From: Blasia pusilla
Taxonomy: Eukaryota > Marchantiophyta > Marchantiopsida > Blasiales
Direction of reading: 5' to 3'
DNA length: 64,000 nt
NCBI GenBank assembly: GCA_050084515.1
Contig: CM114273.1
Location: 16,120,001 to 16,184,000 of the forward strand
Shown here: piece after piece, positions 1-11,398 of the stretch
How the letters are laid out: every line of letters begins with the position of its first letter
How positions within the stretch are numbered: the first letter of the stretch is position 1
Made by a program: the position numbers and the translations under genes
The notes under the pieces: generated by a model
Told to the model about the DNA's origin: nothing
What the model saw: only the letters and a program-made list of their open reading frames with translations
The model's database searches: none

Positions 1-1194
1 TCTCTCTAACGCGCAAACGGTCTCACTCCAACCAAAGTGAGCGAGTGTGGCTCTCTCTCTTCATTGTGGGGCTTGCTCTCACCGCGACTACATAGCCACA
101 CTTGCTCTCTCTTTTTGTGGTTGCGGTCGTTGTAATCGCAACCGCGCTCCCTCTCATAGTAATTGCGCTTGATTTTTGTCTCGTCCTAGATGCACTCGCT
201 CTTACCGCAACCTCTCTTATTCTCTCTCTAGATTCTCGTCCTAGTCGCATCATTGCTTCTCATGTCGTAGGCACACTCTCTCTTGTCACAACCAATCTTC
301 CGTTCTTGCAACTGGGCTATTACAGTCACACGCATCAACCTACTAAATCTCTCTCATGTCTGGATGATCTTTCGTCTATTTGCAATCTCTCCCACCGTGT
401 TGCAAACTTACCCTCCTGAAATCGGTGCTCTGCACTCTCGTGGTTCTCCAAGATTTCTTAAGGCATGTTTTTATCGCTAGTCCTTCCTATTTTTGTCTTA
501 CTTGATAGTCACTTGCATGGTTCTCTTTGATCCAAGAGGGCGCTCAGAGAAGGGATCAAGGGAGCCTTTCGCTCTTCTTGCCACCCATTCTATAGCCTAC
601 ACCAATCATGCAAAGACTTGCATTTAGCCCGCCTTGCTCACACCGACCCGCGATAAGCTTGCAGAGGGCGAGTCGTATGGGCCCTTGAGCCTGCCCTTTG
701 CAGGCCCACCCCGGGCCCCCAACGGACTAGTGTAGGCCCTCCACATGCCTACCGCATGCCTATGCAAGCCTAGAAAGCCCTCGTAGTCCACACACCCTTT
801 CTACATCCGTTCCCATATCTCAAGCTCTTGTATGCGACCAGGGTACCAAAAAAACATGAGCGGGGGACCCGTTGGGCATGTCTGTCCCCATGTGTTTACA
901 TGTTCATCATATAAACAAACAAGTATGTTTCCATGCTACCTTGTCATTGAAATATCTTGGCAAGATGTCGCTCATGCTCCTCTATTGTAGAAATGAAGAT
1001 TGTGATATCGAGAATATAATGTCTAAAAAATCTGAAAACCTACCAAAATCCTATTCATGACTCTCTAAAACTCTATTGGGGCATTCTTCAACCCAAATGA
1101 GAAGAACTACCATTGGCAAAAACAATCCTTCCCGTGCATGAGGATTGTTGACTCAAAATGTCTTCTTTTGTATGTCCTCTAATTTGATAAGGAA
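1..1194. other. Non-genic sequence
   Basis: No supportable gene. The first ~480 bases are rich in CTCTCT and TGCAAC-type words, and the short open frames across them have no recognisable composition or motif. The rest is unique-looking AT-moderate DNA. Confidence 0.5.
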
Positions 1195-1416
1195 TCTATA
1201 TTATTATGGGAGAGTGCCATCTTGATTTGCAAACATTTCAATGTTTGGCATGTGGCAATTGGGCAGCAAGAAAATGTTTCACATGCTACGGACAGCAAGA
1301 AAAAAGTTTGAATTTGTGTGCAACATCACTAACCCCTTCCCTTCACGAGCTATACACTAACAAAAAATCTTTAAACACTTTTTTATTTCCTATGCATCGC
1401 ACGCGCACCGTACTAG
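1195..1416 (+). mobile_element. Miniature Helitron-like element, 222 bp
   Basis: The element starts TCTATATTATTATGGGAGAG and ends GCACGCGCACCGTACTAG. It sits between a host A and a host T, as Helitrons do (5' TC, 3' CTRR, AT target). Just before the CTAG is a short GC-rich imperfect hairpin made of GCATCGCACGCGCAC. It has no coding capacity, so it would be non-autonomous. A close relative lies 280 bp downstream (1695-2004), which fixes both ends. Confidence 0.7.
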
Positions 1417-1694
1417 TTGATAGTATCAAGATCAGAGATGTAATAAATTCCATGCATTTACATATCCAATGGCATCAAAGATATCCTCTAAGATGGGCAA
1501 GCATATCTATTGGCCTTCATTTTTCAATCAATAGGATATGAAAATCCACCTATCCATTAATATGCCGTACACATCTTTCTTGGCATGCATAACCATGCCA
1601 AATGCATACCCCCATATGATATTCACACAGGTCATGCCAAGTCATTCACCAAGTCTCAACTCCTACCATAAATTGAAGCCCTCTCAAAAAAAAG

Positions 1695-2004
1695 TCTATA
1701 TTATTATGGGAGAGTGCCTTCTTGATTTGCAAACACCTCTCTATTTGACACGTGGCAGCTGGGGAGCAAGAAATTGTTTCACATGCTACGTGCAGCAAGA
1801 AAAAAGTTTGAATTTGTGTGCAATATCATTAATCCCTTCCCTTCGTGGCAAGTGGGCAGCAAGAAAATGTTTCACATGCTATGGGCAGCAAGAAAAAAAA
1901 TTTGAATTTGTGTGCAGCATCATTAATCCCTTCTCTTCACGGGCTATGCACTAACAAAATCTCTTCAAACACTTTTTTATTTCCCATGCATTGCACTTTA
2001 CTAG
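1695..2004 (+). mobile_element. Miniature Helitron-like element with internal duplication
   Basis: Same 5' end (TCTATATTATTATGGGAGAG) and same CTAG-T 3' end as the element at 1195. It is about 90 bp longer because the middle (GCAGCAAGAAAATGTTTCAC through the CATTAATCCCTT block) occurs twice, at about 1764-1845 and 1854-1936. The base before the TC is G rather than A. Non-coding. Confidence 0.65.
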
Positions 2005-2974
2005 TGTAGTTGTATTGTAAAGTCATCAAAAGATTGGTGTGTCACTAGCCAAATCAATCAAAATCCCTTGAGATTTTTAGCATATCCAATTGCAAATCAT
2101 GCATAAAAATCCAAAGAAACTCCTACATTTCCTAAAGAAGTGATGTATTTGGCGTTGTTCTCCTCCTTTAAACTTAGGCCCAATCTCAAACTTCTAAGTC
2201 TTTATCGTGACTATCGCATAAGTGGACAACTTGAGCTCTAGTAGCTATTATGGAACCTCATGAGCACTATTAGTGCTCACCTGCTCAACTACCTCTACTC
2301 ACAAGGCTTCTTTGTGATATGGGCACTCATGTTGCACTTACTAGCTACCATCTCGCTCTAGACCTACATCACATACCATATAGTCAATGGATGTCTCTCT
2401 CAATCTCCTCTGGTTTGGCCCCAAACCACTTCATATACCATCTTAGTGGACAAAGGGCTCTCAAGTGTTTGGGAAGTCATCCATCCGAACTACATCCGTT
2501 GTTGTTGAGCCACTCCTAGGATGACAATCCTTGTCAAATAATTCAAGTTCATAGCTTGATCCAAGACATGTTATCATGATTCTTCAAGTAATGACAATCC
2601 TACCATCACACTTATGGGAAAACCCATCTCATGCTCTCTCTCATACATGTTGGCAAGGTTGCATATGGAGAAAGTCTATGTCCATGTCCGTGGACTTATG
2701 TTCATCCTATAGAAGGACTTCTCCATGCGGGCCCCCATCTCCCCCATCTTTCTCATCCCCCACTTGCCTTCATGATCCGTACTTTCTCCTTTCCTTCTCC
2801 TCCTAGCTATATTCCCTCCCCCTTTATTGCCCCGCCCCGCCCTACCCACCCTTGCCTTGCCTTCCACCATGAACTATAATTGTGGGTCCCACCTTTTGAA
2901 ATCCATCCGTAGACATGTCCAAACTTGTTCATCCATGTCCAACGGACTTGTGCATATTTATGCAACCATGAATG
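2005..2974. other. Non-genic sequence
   Basis: No gene seen. A pyrimidine-rich stretch at about 2725-2870 (CCCCCATCTCC, TCCTTCTCCTCC) gives spurious open frames on both strands. The end of this stretch (TTAGG, 2975-2979) is the target site of the large Ty3 element. Confidence 0.45.
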
Positions 2975-2979
2975 TTAGG

Positions 2980-4001
2980 TGTCAGGACCCTCATAACCAA
3001 ACGAACACCAAATAGGCACCAAGCGGAACATCAAACCTCAAGTGGACTCACGCTGCGATGATCGCCCTTTGGAGAGGCTTTTGGAAAGGTCTCTTGGAAA
3101 AGTCCAAGGGACGAAACGTCAAATAGATTTGTGCGTTTCACGCATAAGTGGTCACGAACAGGAAACCTAGACCAAACGCGAGCCAAGATTTGAGATGAGT
3201 TGAGTCTTGGAAGGTTGCTTGCCAAAGAGGTGAGAACCAATTTTAGAACACGACTAGCGTTTGGGGAATTTGACTGTGTTTTGGACCATAACGTTTAACC
3301 TCAAGATGCGTTAAAGACAAGTAAGAGCGTGTTGAAAATCTTATCTTGAGACACTTCCAACACACCAAAGATCTTAGCAAACGCATAAGTACAGACTAAG
3401 ATATTGGCCAAAAACGACTGTGAGAGCAATCGGGTTGAGGGCCAATTGGAGAGGCTCGTGTCTCTTTCCCTAAAAGTAGGGAACCCCGAAGATCCCCAGA
3501 AGTATTAGTAAGAGAGGAGTCTCTCCAAGATGTCTTGGATCACGAATCGCCACTTTGAGCACCAAACAACGTCTCAAGGGCACGGGATGGAACGGGAGTT
3601 TGGCGTTGGACCTCAAAACCCAAACCTAATCCAAGGGAGTGGACTTTGTACGCCACACTTGGATTCCGACCCATGATTCATTTTGTGTCACTCTCGATTA
3701 GGGACTCATTGGATGTCCATCGGACATTTGGAATCTCTAGACGTGAAATGTCGTTTGAGGTTCCTCAACCTACCAGAAAGTTTGTCCCACGTCTTTCGAG
3801 ACTTGCGTGTGTTGTTAACTGCGAAACTAGGAAGGTTAAGCTTGATGAGAGACCGAGACGAGAACTCGGAAAGTTAGCCCGCTGATTGATCCAAGATTAG
3901 AGTGAGTATTTGGATGCAGATGAGCGTTGAGAGCGTGACCTACTGAACTCACACTTCTGCAACAACAAAGATTAACGTTCAAGGAGAGTAGGCGCACGAC
4001 A
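2980..4001 (+). repeat. 5' LTR of the chromovirus
   Basis: About 1.02 kb, starting TGTCAGGACC and ending GCGCACGACA (TGTC...GACA ends). It matches the split 3' LTR along its length. The end is fixed by the primer-binding site two bases downstream, and the start by the TTAGG duplication. Confidence 0.92.
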
Positions 4002-4003
4002 GG

Positions 4004-4015
4004 TGGTATCAGAGC
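4004..4015 (+). promoter_or_regulatory. Primer-binding site, initiator tRNA-Met type
   Basis: TGGTATCAGAGC, two bases after the 5' LTR end. This is the usual plant primer-binding site complementary to the 3' end of initiator tRNA-Met, from which minus-strand cDNA synthesis starts. Confidence 0.93.
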
Positions 4016-4151
4016 AAATCCTTGGTGAGCATGAACTTGGGTCGTAGAAGATCTGGACCTTTGAAAAGGACTCAAGGTGGCTAGAAGACCGAGGCGCTCG
4101 AGGAGGAACACAAGAGATGAGGAGGAGATGTGAGAAAGCGAGGACTCGCAA

Positions 4152-5241
4152 ATGGCGACCAAGGGCGAAGAACCAAGGAAGCCGCGAGTCAAATCAAAAA
4201 AGCTGAGAGACGAATCAATGACGGACCGGGAGATAGCGACTCCCAAAGTGTCGAGTCCCAAACATGAGGATGTTCCAAACGCAAATCTTTCTGCGTGGCC
4301 TTTGGCTCCAAACTCAAACGACCCGGCCTTTTATATCCAAATGATGGATTTGATAAAGGTGATGGCGGACCAGATGGTTGAACAGAGCAAGGTGATTGTA
4401 GAACTCAAGTCAAATGGAGCCTCTACTTCTGAAAAGAAGCTTTGTAAGACAAATTTACCAACGCCATTCATAAGAATGGGGCATTTTCGGAAAGTGAGCG
4501 AGTTTCTAACCAAACTCGAACTTTATTTCTAAGCGCAAAGGGCAGATGAGCAAGACAAGGTGACTGTAGCGGTCACGTTTCTGAAGGATCACGCTCTCCA
4601 CTGGTGGATGGCTCACCATAAAGAACATCTGGGTTGTGGAAGAACTTTGAGTTGGGAAGATTTCAAGGGATTTATTGGTAACCGATTCACTCCGGAATAT
4701 CAAGAATATCGCGATGGAATGGAGTTTGTGAGGTTGCGCCAAAGCGGATCCCTTAGCGCTTATGTGCAAGAGTTCAGTGCACAAATGAGCTCACTTTCCA
4801 TGGATGAGTTTACAAAGAAGGTGATCTTCCTAAGTGGACTCAAACCAAGTTCCAAAAATGCCCTCTTTCGTATGCCTCACATTCCAGAGACATACGCGGA
4901 ACTTCAGAGGCTAACGGAGCGGATAGGGGACGATGAAGTCCAAAACCAAAAACCCTTGGAGTCAAAGAGTTTTTCTAAGTTACCGAATAACAAAGGGGCG
5001 TCCAAGAGGGTTTGGAATGGGGGTGAGCACGACCACGGAGGGTCTCTTGCCCCAGCAGCTAAATGCAAAGCCAAGAGGGCCGCCGTTCCCGAAGTCAGCA
5101 AACGCCAAAGTGATTTGCTACAATCATGGCCAACCCGGGAAAATGGCTAAGGAATGTGTGAGGCCCAAGGTAAGTAAATTGAGTATGATTACATCTTCTC
5201 CTAAGCACTTATCGGTGGGAGATCTAGATACATCTCTCTAA
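4152..5241 (+). pseudogene. Chromovirus gag (capsid/nucleocapsid), broken
   Basis: Opens at an ATG 150 bases after the LTR with a basic N-terminus. The capsid region lies at 4560-4950 (motifs ALHWW, WEDFKGFIGNRFTP, and the LRQSGSLSAYVQEF core typical of retrotransposon gag). A stop at 4530-4532 splits it from the first part, and a frame change near 4940-5100 moves the nucleocapsid to another frame. There a degenerate zinc knuckle (CYNHGQPGKMAKEC, about 5118-5160) has lost one of the usual Cys residues. In the live family this protein would form the virus-like particle and package the RNA. Confidence 0.8.
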
Positions 5242-5253
5242 GTCACCAAGAGA

Positions 5254-5676
5254 GTGCCCAATTTGGTTTATCTAGGATCCAAGATCGCTAATCGCGATGT
5301 GATGTTGCTCGTTGATACAGGTGCTTCGCACTCATTCTTAAGCTCGAGAATCATGAAGACATTGGGATTGCCAACCACTAAGGCGGATGAACCTATTAGG
5401 GTAGGATTCACGGGAGGCAAGTCCCACCAGACCTCAGAGCAGGTTTTAGGGCTAGTTGTGGGATGCGGAGTGTTCGAGTTGAAGGAGAATTTCACACTTT
5501 GCGACATGGACGGAATCGATGGAGTCTTGGGGAACACGTTCTTGGATGCGTATGAGGTGGAACTGAGGAAAAGACCTTTGAGGTTGAGCGTCTTGGTTAA
5601 CGATGTCGTATCGAAAGCCTTTCTTCGAGTAAGGACATGCGTTCTAGCTACGACAGACGTGGTTGATGCAAGGTGA
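5254..5676 (+). pseudogene. Chromovirus aspartic protease domain
   Basis: The LLVDTGASHSF motif (about 5310-5340) carries the catalytic Asp of retropepsins, followed by a flap-like region and GIDGVLGNTFL (about 5515-5545). It matures the Gag-Pol polyprotein in active members. The frame ends at 5676 just before an insertion that separates it from RT, so gag-pol is no longer continuous. Confidence 0.85.
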
Positions 5677-5684
5677 ACTCTCTA

Positions 5685-6865
5685 AGAAGTTCTCCTTTTT
5701 CAATACAAAATTATTATGTATACTCTCCATTCTCTCATAACAGATATCACAAATGGAAGTGCCGAGACGATCACTTCTTTGTAACATCGGACCCCAAAAT
5801 TCTTAACTATAAAATCCCTATAAACTACTTTATACTTGTACACGAGGAAGATAACACAACTAGTGTTAAACCCTACTTGAGCAAGCCTATTGACATCCAT
5901 GGATCGCTATATAAGCACATACAAAATATAATCCCATGTCCTTCCATATGGGACAATGGGAAGAATCACCGGAGTTGGAGATTGCATGACTTGGTTCATG
6001 AACACCTCCCCAAAGTGATAAACTAAATAGCGAGTGAACTAGTGCCTATCTACAAAGAGTACCTTGACATGGTAAGGATTGAGGAAAGGAAAGTCGGGCA
6101 CAACTCGTGCTCCATCCCTATCCATGCTTGACACACGTTCTCTACTCTCCTCAAGAATGGGCTTTGGCGGAATTATTCTCCCAAGAGGGATAATCCACTC
6201 TCATTGGGAAAATAACAAGCCAAAATATTCACTATTTTAGTGACCTAAACTCCTCTAAGGTGACAAGCCTCTCATCTCCACACACACCACACTCTAGAAA
6301 TCTCTTGAAAAATAGACCATGGTCAAGTTACTTTCCCAAGAGGGGTGATCCACTCTCATTGGAAGAGCAAGCAATCCCAAAGCAATACACTCAAGAGTGA
6401 CACGAGAGATTCAAGATGTGAAATAGAAGGGGATGGACCCTTGAAGGTCCCTCCTCTTTATATACTCACAAGAGATCCACAAGAGTACGAAATAGAGCTA
6501 ATCTTATGTTGTGCCACATGGCTTCCTCTCAAGGCTTAGCCAATCACATTTTGACACAAGTAGATCTCCTCTTATCTCTTCCAAAATATCCTCTTTTACC
6601 CAATTGATATTTTCCAAATTACCCCAACTACCCTAGTCACCAACCAAGACTACTTTTTCTTTTCATTAAAGCACCAACCTCACTACTTTACTTTTCTAAA
6701 GTCATCTTTTATTTATTACCTCTTTTCCTAAAGTTGGGCCCGCATAAAAGATGCATCATAAAGAGATTTAAACATGGGAATTTTCTTTTCCTAAGCTAAT
6801 TTATTTAATATTAATAAAACTCTATCTAACACTTAATGAGGAACGAGTTTATACACTATTTGATT
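5685..6865. mobile_element. Unclassified ~1.2-kb insertion between protease and RT
   Basis: AT-richer than its surroundings and without gag-pol similarity. It interrupts the chromovirus between the protease and the linker to RT, which resumes near 6866. It contains two related blocks (about 6170-6230 and 6335-6400) sharing CCCAAGAGGG-GATCCACTCTCATTGG. TATA-like words (CTATATAAGCAC near 5910, TTTATATACTCAC near 6458) and no coding capacity would fit a solo LTR, but I could not fix its ends or a target duplication. Confidence 0.4.
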
Positions 6866-8189
6866 TTACTATAGGACAACGGCAAACAAACGGACGTCAG
6901 ATTGGTTTGTGAGGTTCCTAGAAAGAAGTAGTTGGTGAATGCCATCACGAGGAAGAGTTTGACCGAGTTAGAGGAAGGATTCCTTTGCTTGATCAGACAA
7001 GTACAGGATGATGCAAGCGCGAGATGTAGAGATCAGCACTTAGCTTCAAGGGGAATCCCTGAAACACTCAAGAGAGTTATGAAAGAATTTGGAGATGTGT
7101 TGACTAAGGAGCTTCCTGACTAAGTTGCTATCACATAGAGCAGTTGATCATAAGATAGAGGTGATGCTCGGATCTTAACCACCTTCAAAGGTGCAATATA
7201 GGCTGAATCAAGAAGAACTTTCTGAGTTGAAGAAACAGTTGGGTGAACTCCTAGAGAGGGATTACATCTGAACTAGCAAGTCACCTTATGAAGTGCCCAT
7301 TCTCTTTATGAAGAAGAAAGATGGAAAGTTGAGACTCTGTGTTGATTACCGGGCGCTGGATAAAGTGACGGTAAGGAACAACTATCCTCTTCCGAGGATG
7401 GATAACCTTTTTGATCGACTGTCAAGTGCCAATGATTTTAGCAGGATTGACCTAAAATCAGGATACTATCAGATTCGGATTGCCGAAGCAGATGTAGAGT
7501 AGATTGCGTGTAGGATAAGATACGGTGCGTTCGAGTTTGTGGTAATGGCTTTCGGTCTTTGTAATGTGTCTCCGACCTTCACCACTTTGATGAAATCCAT
7601 CTTTCATAAGGAGAAGAATGAGTTTGTGATCATCTACATAGATGACATACTCATCTATTTAGAAACACTAGAGGAGCACGCTCGACATTTGAAGACGGTG
7701 TTTGAGAAACTCAAGGCGAACAAGCTGTATGAAAATGCGGATAAGAGTGAGTTTGGTTTAACGAAGATCAAGTTCTTGGGGCATGTGGTTAGTGCAGATG
7801 GAGTGAGTCCAGAAATGGAGAAGGTAAGCACGATTGCCGAATGGGAATCGCCTTCCACTGTGAAGGGGATGAGGAGGTTCATCGGAGCGGTCCAATTTTA
7901 TCGGACATAGGTGAAGAATTTTTTGGGAATAATGAAACTTCTCACAGATTGGACCACCAAGTTTGCCAACACAACATGGACCGAGGAAGTGGATAAAGCG
8001 TTCAACCGAGTCAAGGAGATCCTCTTGCAGGAACCAGTTCAGAAGTTGCCGAAGTTTGACCAACCGTTCGAGGTGCACACTGATGCTAGTGATTTCACGA
8101 TTGCAGGAATGTTGGTGCAAAAAGGGAGACCTGTAGCATACGAGAGCAAGAAGTTGAGTGACACCCAAAAGGAGATGGCCCACTCATGA
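6866..8189 (+). pseudogene. Chromovirus reverse transcriptase and RNase H
   Basis: The linker (6866-7200) leads into [21 protein letters not shown] at 7296-7352, [36 protein letters not shown], and the catalytic IIYIDDILIY box at about 7630-7660. RNase H starts at about 8050 (VHTDASDFTIAGML, first catalytic Asp). In-frame stops fall at 7500, 7908 and 8187, and the frame shifts around 7120-7290. RT copies genomic RNA to cDNA, and RNase H removes the RNA strand. Confidence 0.9.
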
Positions 8190-9465
8190 GAAGGAGTTGT
8201 TCACGGTGGTTCATTGCTTGAGGAAGTGGCGTCACTATGTGGGACTTCATAAGACTCGAGAACATATCGCTCAAGTATTTTGAGACCCAGGATCGCGTAA
8301 CACCGAAGCAACTTCGATGGCATGATACCTTGGCGTTGACGAATGTGGAGCTAATCCACAAGTCGGGGAAAGACAATGTTATTCCACAAGCGTTAAGTCG
8401 CAAGGATGAGCATATGCCATCAACGACATAAGTCTTGAGAACAATTTTCCCTAATGAAACAGATCTGGAAAGAAGGATACATAAAGGATGCGCAAGCGAG
8501 TGAGTACCTTGGGAAGTTGAAGCAGGGCGAGAAGGTGGCCAATCTAAGTTTGAGCCATGGCTTGCTAAGGTTTAAGCAGAGCAGGATCTATGTAGGCCAA
8601 GGCAAGCTACGGAAAAAAGTGTTTGTGGAATACCACGATGGACCTTTGGCAGGACACAAAAGGGAGGAATCCACTCTTGTTGTTTTGGCCAAGAGGTTCT
8701 TCTGGCCCAACATGAAGGAAGATGTTGCTCAATATATGAAGACCTGCGTGACCTGTCAGGCGAACAAAGTTTCTTATGCAAAGAAGCAAGGCTTACTTTG
8801 TCCTTTGCCAATCCCGGAGGGATCCTTGCAAAGCATTAGCATGGATTTCATTACAAGTCTTCCAAAATCTGAGGGATATAACGCTATACTTTTGATAGTT
8901 GATCGGTTTAGCAAGTTGGGGAGGTTTGTGCCGACGAGGGATTCTGCAACAACCTACACGACTTTCCGACTGTTCTTGGATGGTTGGTGGCGAGCTCACG
9001 GATTTTCTAGGAGCATTTTGTCCGATCGAGATCCAAATTTTACGAGTGCCTTTTGGAAACATCTATTCATGAGGTTGAGGACCAAACTCGACTTTAGTAC
9101 AGCCTTCCATCCTCAAACAAATGGGCAAAAGTAAAAAAATAAACTCGCTCATGAACCAGTACTTAAGGAATTACGTGAGTGCCGACCAATGAGATTGGGC
9201 AAAGTGGCTAAGTATGGCTGAGTATTTTTACAACTCGGCCAAGCATTCTGCAACAAGAGAATCTCCGTTTCTTCTGGCATATCAAAGAGAACCAGAAGGG
9301 CCTCTTGACTTGGCCCTTTCAAGGGGCACTACATCGGCACACAATTGTCAAACAACGGCGGAATGTTTGTTAGTGGAAATGCAGGAATGACAAGAGCAAA
9401 CAAGGAGAAGTCTTGCCAAGGCTCAACTAAGGTACGTAAAGCATGCTAACAAAAGTCGGCGCCAA
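8190..9465 (+). pseudogene. Chromovirus RNase H end and integrase
   Basis: The end of RNase H is shifted out of frame (8190-8430). The integrase runs from 8454. Its HHCC zinc domain (GHKREESTL ... CVTCQ) covers about 8640-8765. The catalytic core has MDFITSLP (first Asp, about 8840) and LSDRDPNF (second Asp, about 9020). The third residue lies at the AFHPQTNGQ region, where the frame ends in a stop at 9132 (GQK-stop in place of the usual GQTE). Further stops follow up to 9465. Confidence 0.88.
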
Positions 9466-9917
9466 GTGAGTTTCCAAGTTGGGGAACAAGTGTGGTTGAG
9501 TGTAAAGAATCTCACTCTTCCAAAGGAATTTTCCGCAAAATTTTCAGCCAAGTATGTTGGACCGTATGTGATCAAAGCAAAGCCGTTTGAGGATGTGTAC
9601 ACATTGGAGATGCCAAATGAGTCCAAGATTCACCCGACTCTCCATGTGTCATTATTGGAGAAGTGTCTTCAAGACAATGTGCATCCGGAACGAAGGATGG
9701 TGTTGAGACCACAACCGGTCATCAAAAATGAGGAACCAAAGTTCGAGGTGGGGACCATTCTGCATTCCAAATATAGAGCTGCCAAGTACGAGTACTTGGT
9801 CAAGTGAAAAGGCCACCATGTGAAAGAGGCGACTTGGATTGCCGAGGCAGATCTTGAACATGCGCAAGAGGCGTTGCGAGACTTCAAATGGATGCAAGAT
9901 AGGCACATATGTTAGTA
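9466..9917 (+). pseudogene. Integrase C-terminus with chromodomain
   Basis: The GPY/F-like region (KYVGPYVIKAKP, about 9550-9585) is followed by a chromodomain at about 9745-9900: FEVGTILHSKYRAAKYEYLV, stop in place of the Trp codon, KGHHVKEATWIAEADLE. The chromodomain reads methylated histone tails and steers integration into heterochromatin in this clade. The single internal stop (TGA at 9805) sits exactly where the conserved Trp of LVKW is expected (TGG to TGA). Confidence 0.88.
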
Positions 9918-10609
9918 CATGGTGAAGCAAAGGACAAAACTTGTGATTGGGAAGCTTGGGCCGATAACCCGTTGTAACTAGAAAAGTTTATTTTTTGCAA
10001 TAAAGAATGCATGGATTTGGAGATTCGATGCTAGTGATTGTGATTTTGAGTTTGGTAGTGCATGGCAATGAATAGTTCTTCATATGCTTAGGATGTAAGT
10101 CAAGGAGGCCAAACAATGAGTATTTGAGGTAAGAGCTTGTATTCGGATAAGGCATCTAGATCAGAACCAAGTGTTGAAGTACTAGCATTTGGACCCGCCC
10201 TAACGTCGGCGAGGCAGATTAGTCTGTCTTGGGGTTTGTGGTGATCTCATTCATGTTGCATGAGTAAACTTAGTGACGCGCCTAACTAGAATACGAGTGA
10301 CCTAAAAGTAGTCCGAGTTGGCCAGGTAAACACGCGGTTGCTTACAAATAGTGAAAGAAGTGTAAGGTTGCATACATAGTTAGCTTATTTTGATAGTTTA
10401 GATTAGTTCTGCAAAACTCGTCTAGGCTGATTGAAGTGAAGAAGCTAATAATTCGAAGTGTTGCAAGCGACAACCTAAGACTTAAGCCAAAAGTGGAATT
10501 GTGGGCTAGCTACGTGCACGCGATTCAGTGTTAAGAGGTCGGCTTCCCAGAACTTAACATTAAAAAGGTTTGCGTTGATGAGGACATCAACCTTCTAAGG
10601 AGGGGTGAG
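9918..10609 (+). other. 3' untranslated region and polypurine tract of the chromovirus
   Basis: Non-coding. It ends in a purine run (AAGGAGGGGTGAG, about 10597-10609) directly before the 3' LTR. This is the polypurine tract that primes plus-strand DNA synthesis. Confidence 0.75.
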
Positions 10610-10880
10610 TGTCGCAACCCTCATAACCAAACGAACACCAAATAGGCGCCAAGTGGAACATCATAACTCAAGTGGACTCACGCTGCGATGATCGCGCTTT
10701 GGAGAGGCTTTTAGAAAGGTCTCTTGGAAAAGTCCAAGAAATGAAACGCAAAACAGAGTTGTGCGTTTCATGCGTTAGTGGTCGCGATGAGGAAACCTAG
10801 ACCAAACGCGAGCCAAGACTTGAGATGAGTTAAGTCTTGGAAGGTTGGTTGCCAAAGAGGTGAGAACCAGTTTTGGAACA
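10610..10880 (+). repeat. 3' LTR of the chromovirus, first part
   Basis: Starts TGTCGCAACCC after the polypurine tract and matches 2980-3249. It stops at GGAACA where block 1 begins. The rest of this LTR is at 29192-29952. Confidence 0.93.
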
Positions 10881-11398
10881 TGTCACGTCTCTTAGGATAG
10901 ATCGGTGAGATCTAGTAGAGCGCCTTTGCGAGTAGTGGAGGACAGACTCAAGAGGTTGAGGATGACCTACTAAGGCCCCGGGAAACGTGAGAGAGCAGGT
11001 TTCCCCTTCGTTTCGGCTCATTTGGAGCCATATTGAGGAACTTACTATTTTAGGCAAGTAACATTTTGAGTATATGGTTGACTTTATATTTTTGGTAAGT
11101 GGCCTTTGACCTCCTATATCAGGTCAAGAGCCAAGGAGGTGACTTGGGAGCATAGGTTACCATGGAAAGAGCTTGGGAGAGGGGAGGGATATACCTCAAG
11201 GAGAGAGAGTTTGAGAGCTCATTCTCTCTTTGTTGAACCTCTTGGCATGAGGCGGCGGAGCTATGATCTTGCTTGCCTTGAGTGTGTAACCCAAGCCTCT
11301 CATTAGGAGAGTGGGTTTGGTTTGACATTGGGAGAGACATGTGAGAGTGTACACATTTGAGAGCTATGGTGTTGAGAGAGATTTCACCTTGATTTACA
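10881..11398 (+). repeat. LTR segment Y at the 5' end of block 1
   Basis: About 518 bp from TGTCACGTC to TTGATTTACA. Other copies of Y are at 28559-29074, 41853-42372 and 59886-60401. Here, as in block 2, Y runs on into leader Z. At the 3' ends of both blocks Y is instead followed by the terminal segment X'. Whether Y alone or Y plus X' is the true LTR I could not settle. Confidence 0.75.

Noticed and set aside
1206-1954. Conserved frames at 1206 and 1538
   Set aside because: They fall in the two miniature Helitrons, so the similarity is that of the mobile elements.
4004-4015. Possible tRNA gene because of the tRNA-complementary sequence
   Set aside because: Only 12 bases complementary to the tRNA 3' end; this is a primer-binding site. 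No tRNA or rRNA gene was recognised in the window.
11106-11306. Short frames conserved in all four Y copies
   Set aside because: They lie in the LTR segment, both strands are open equally, and the conservation is explained by common descent of the repeat.
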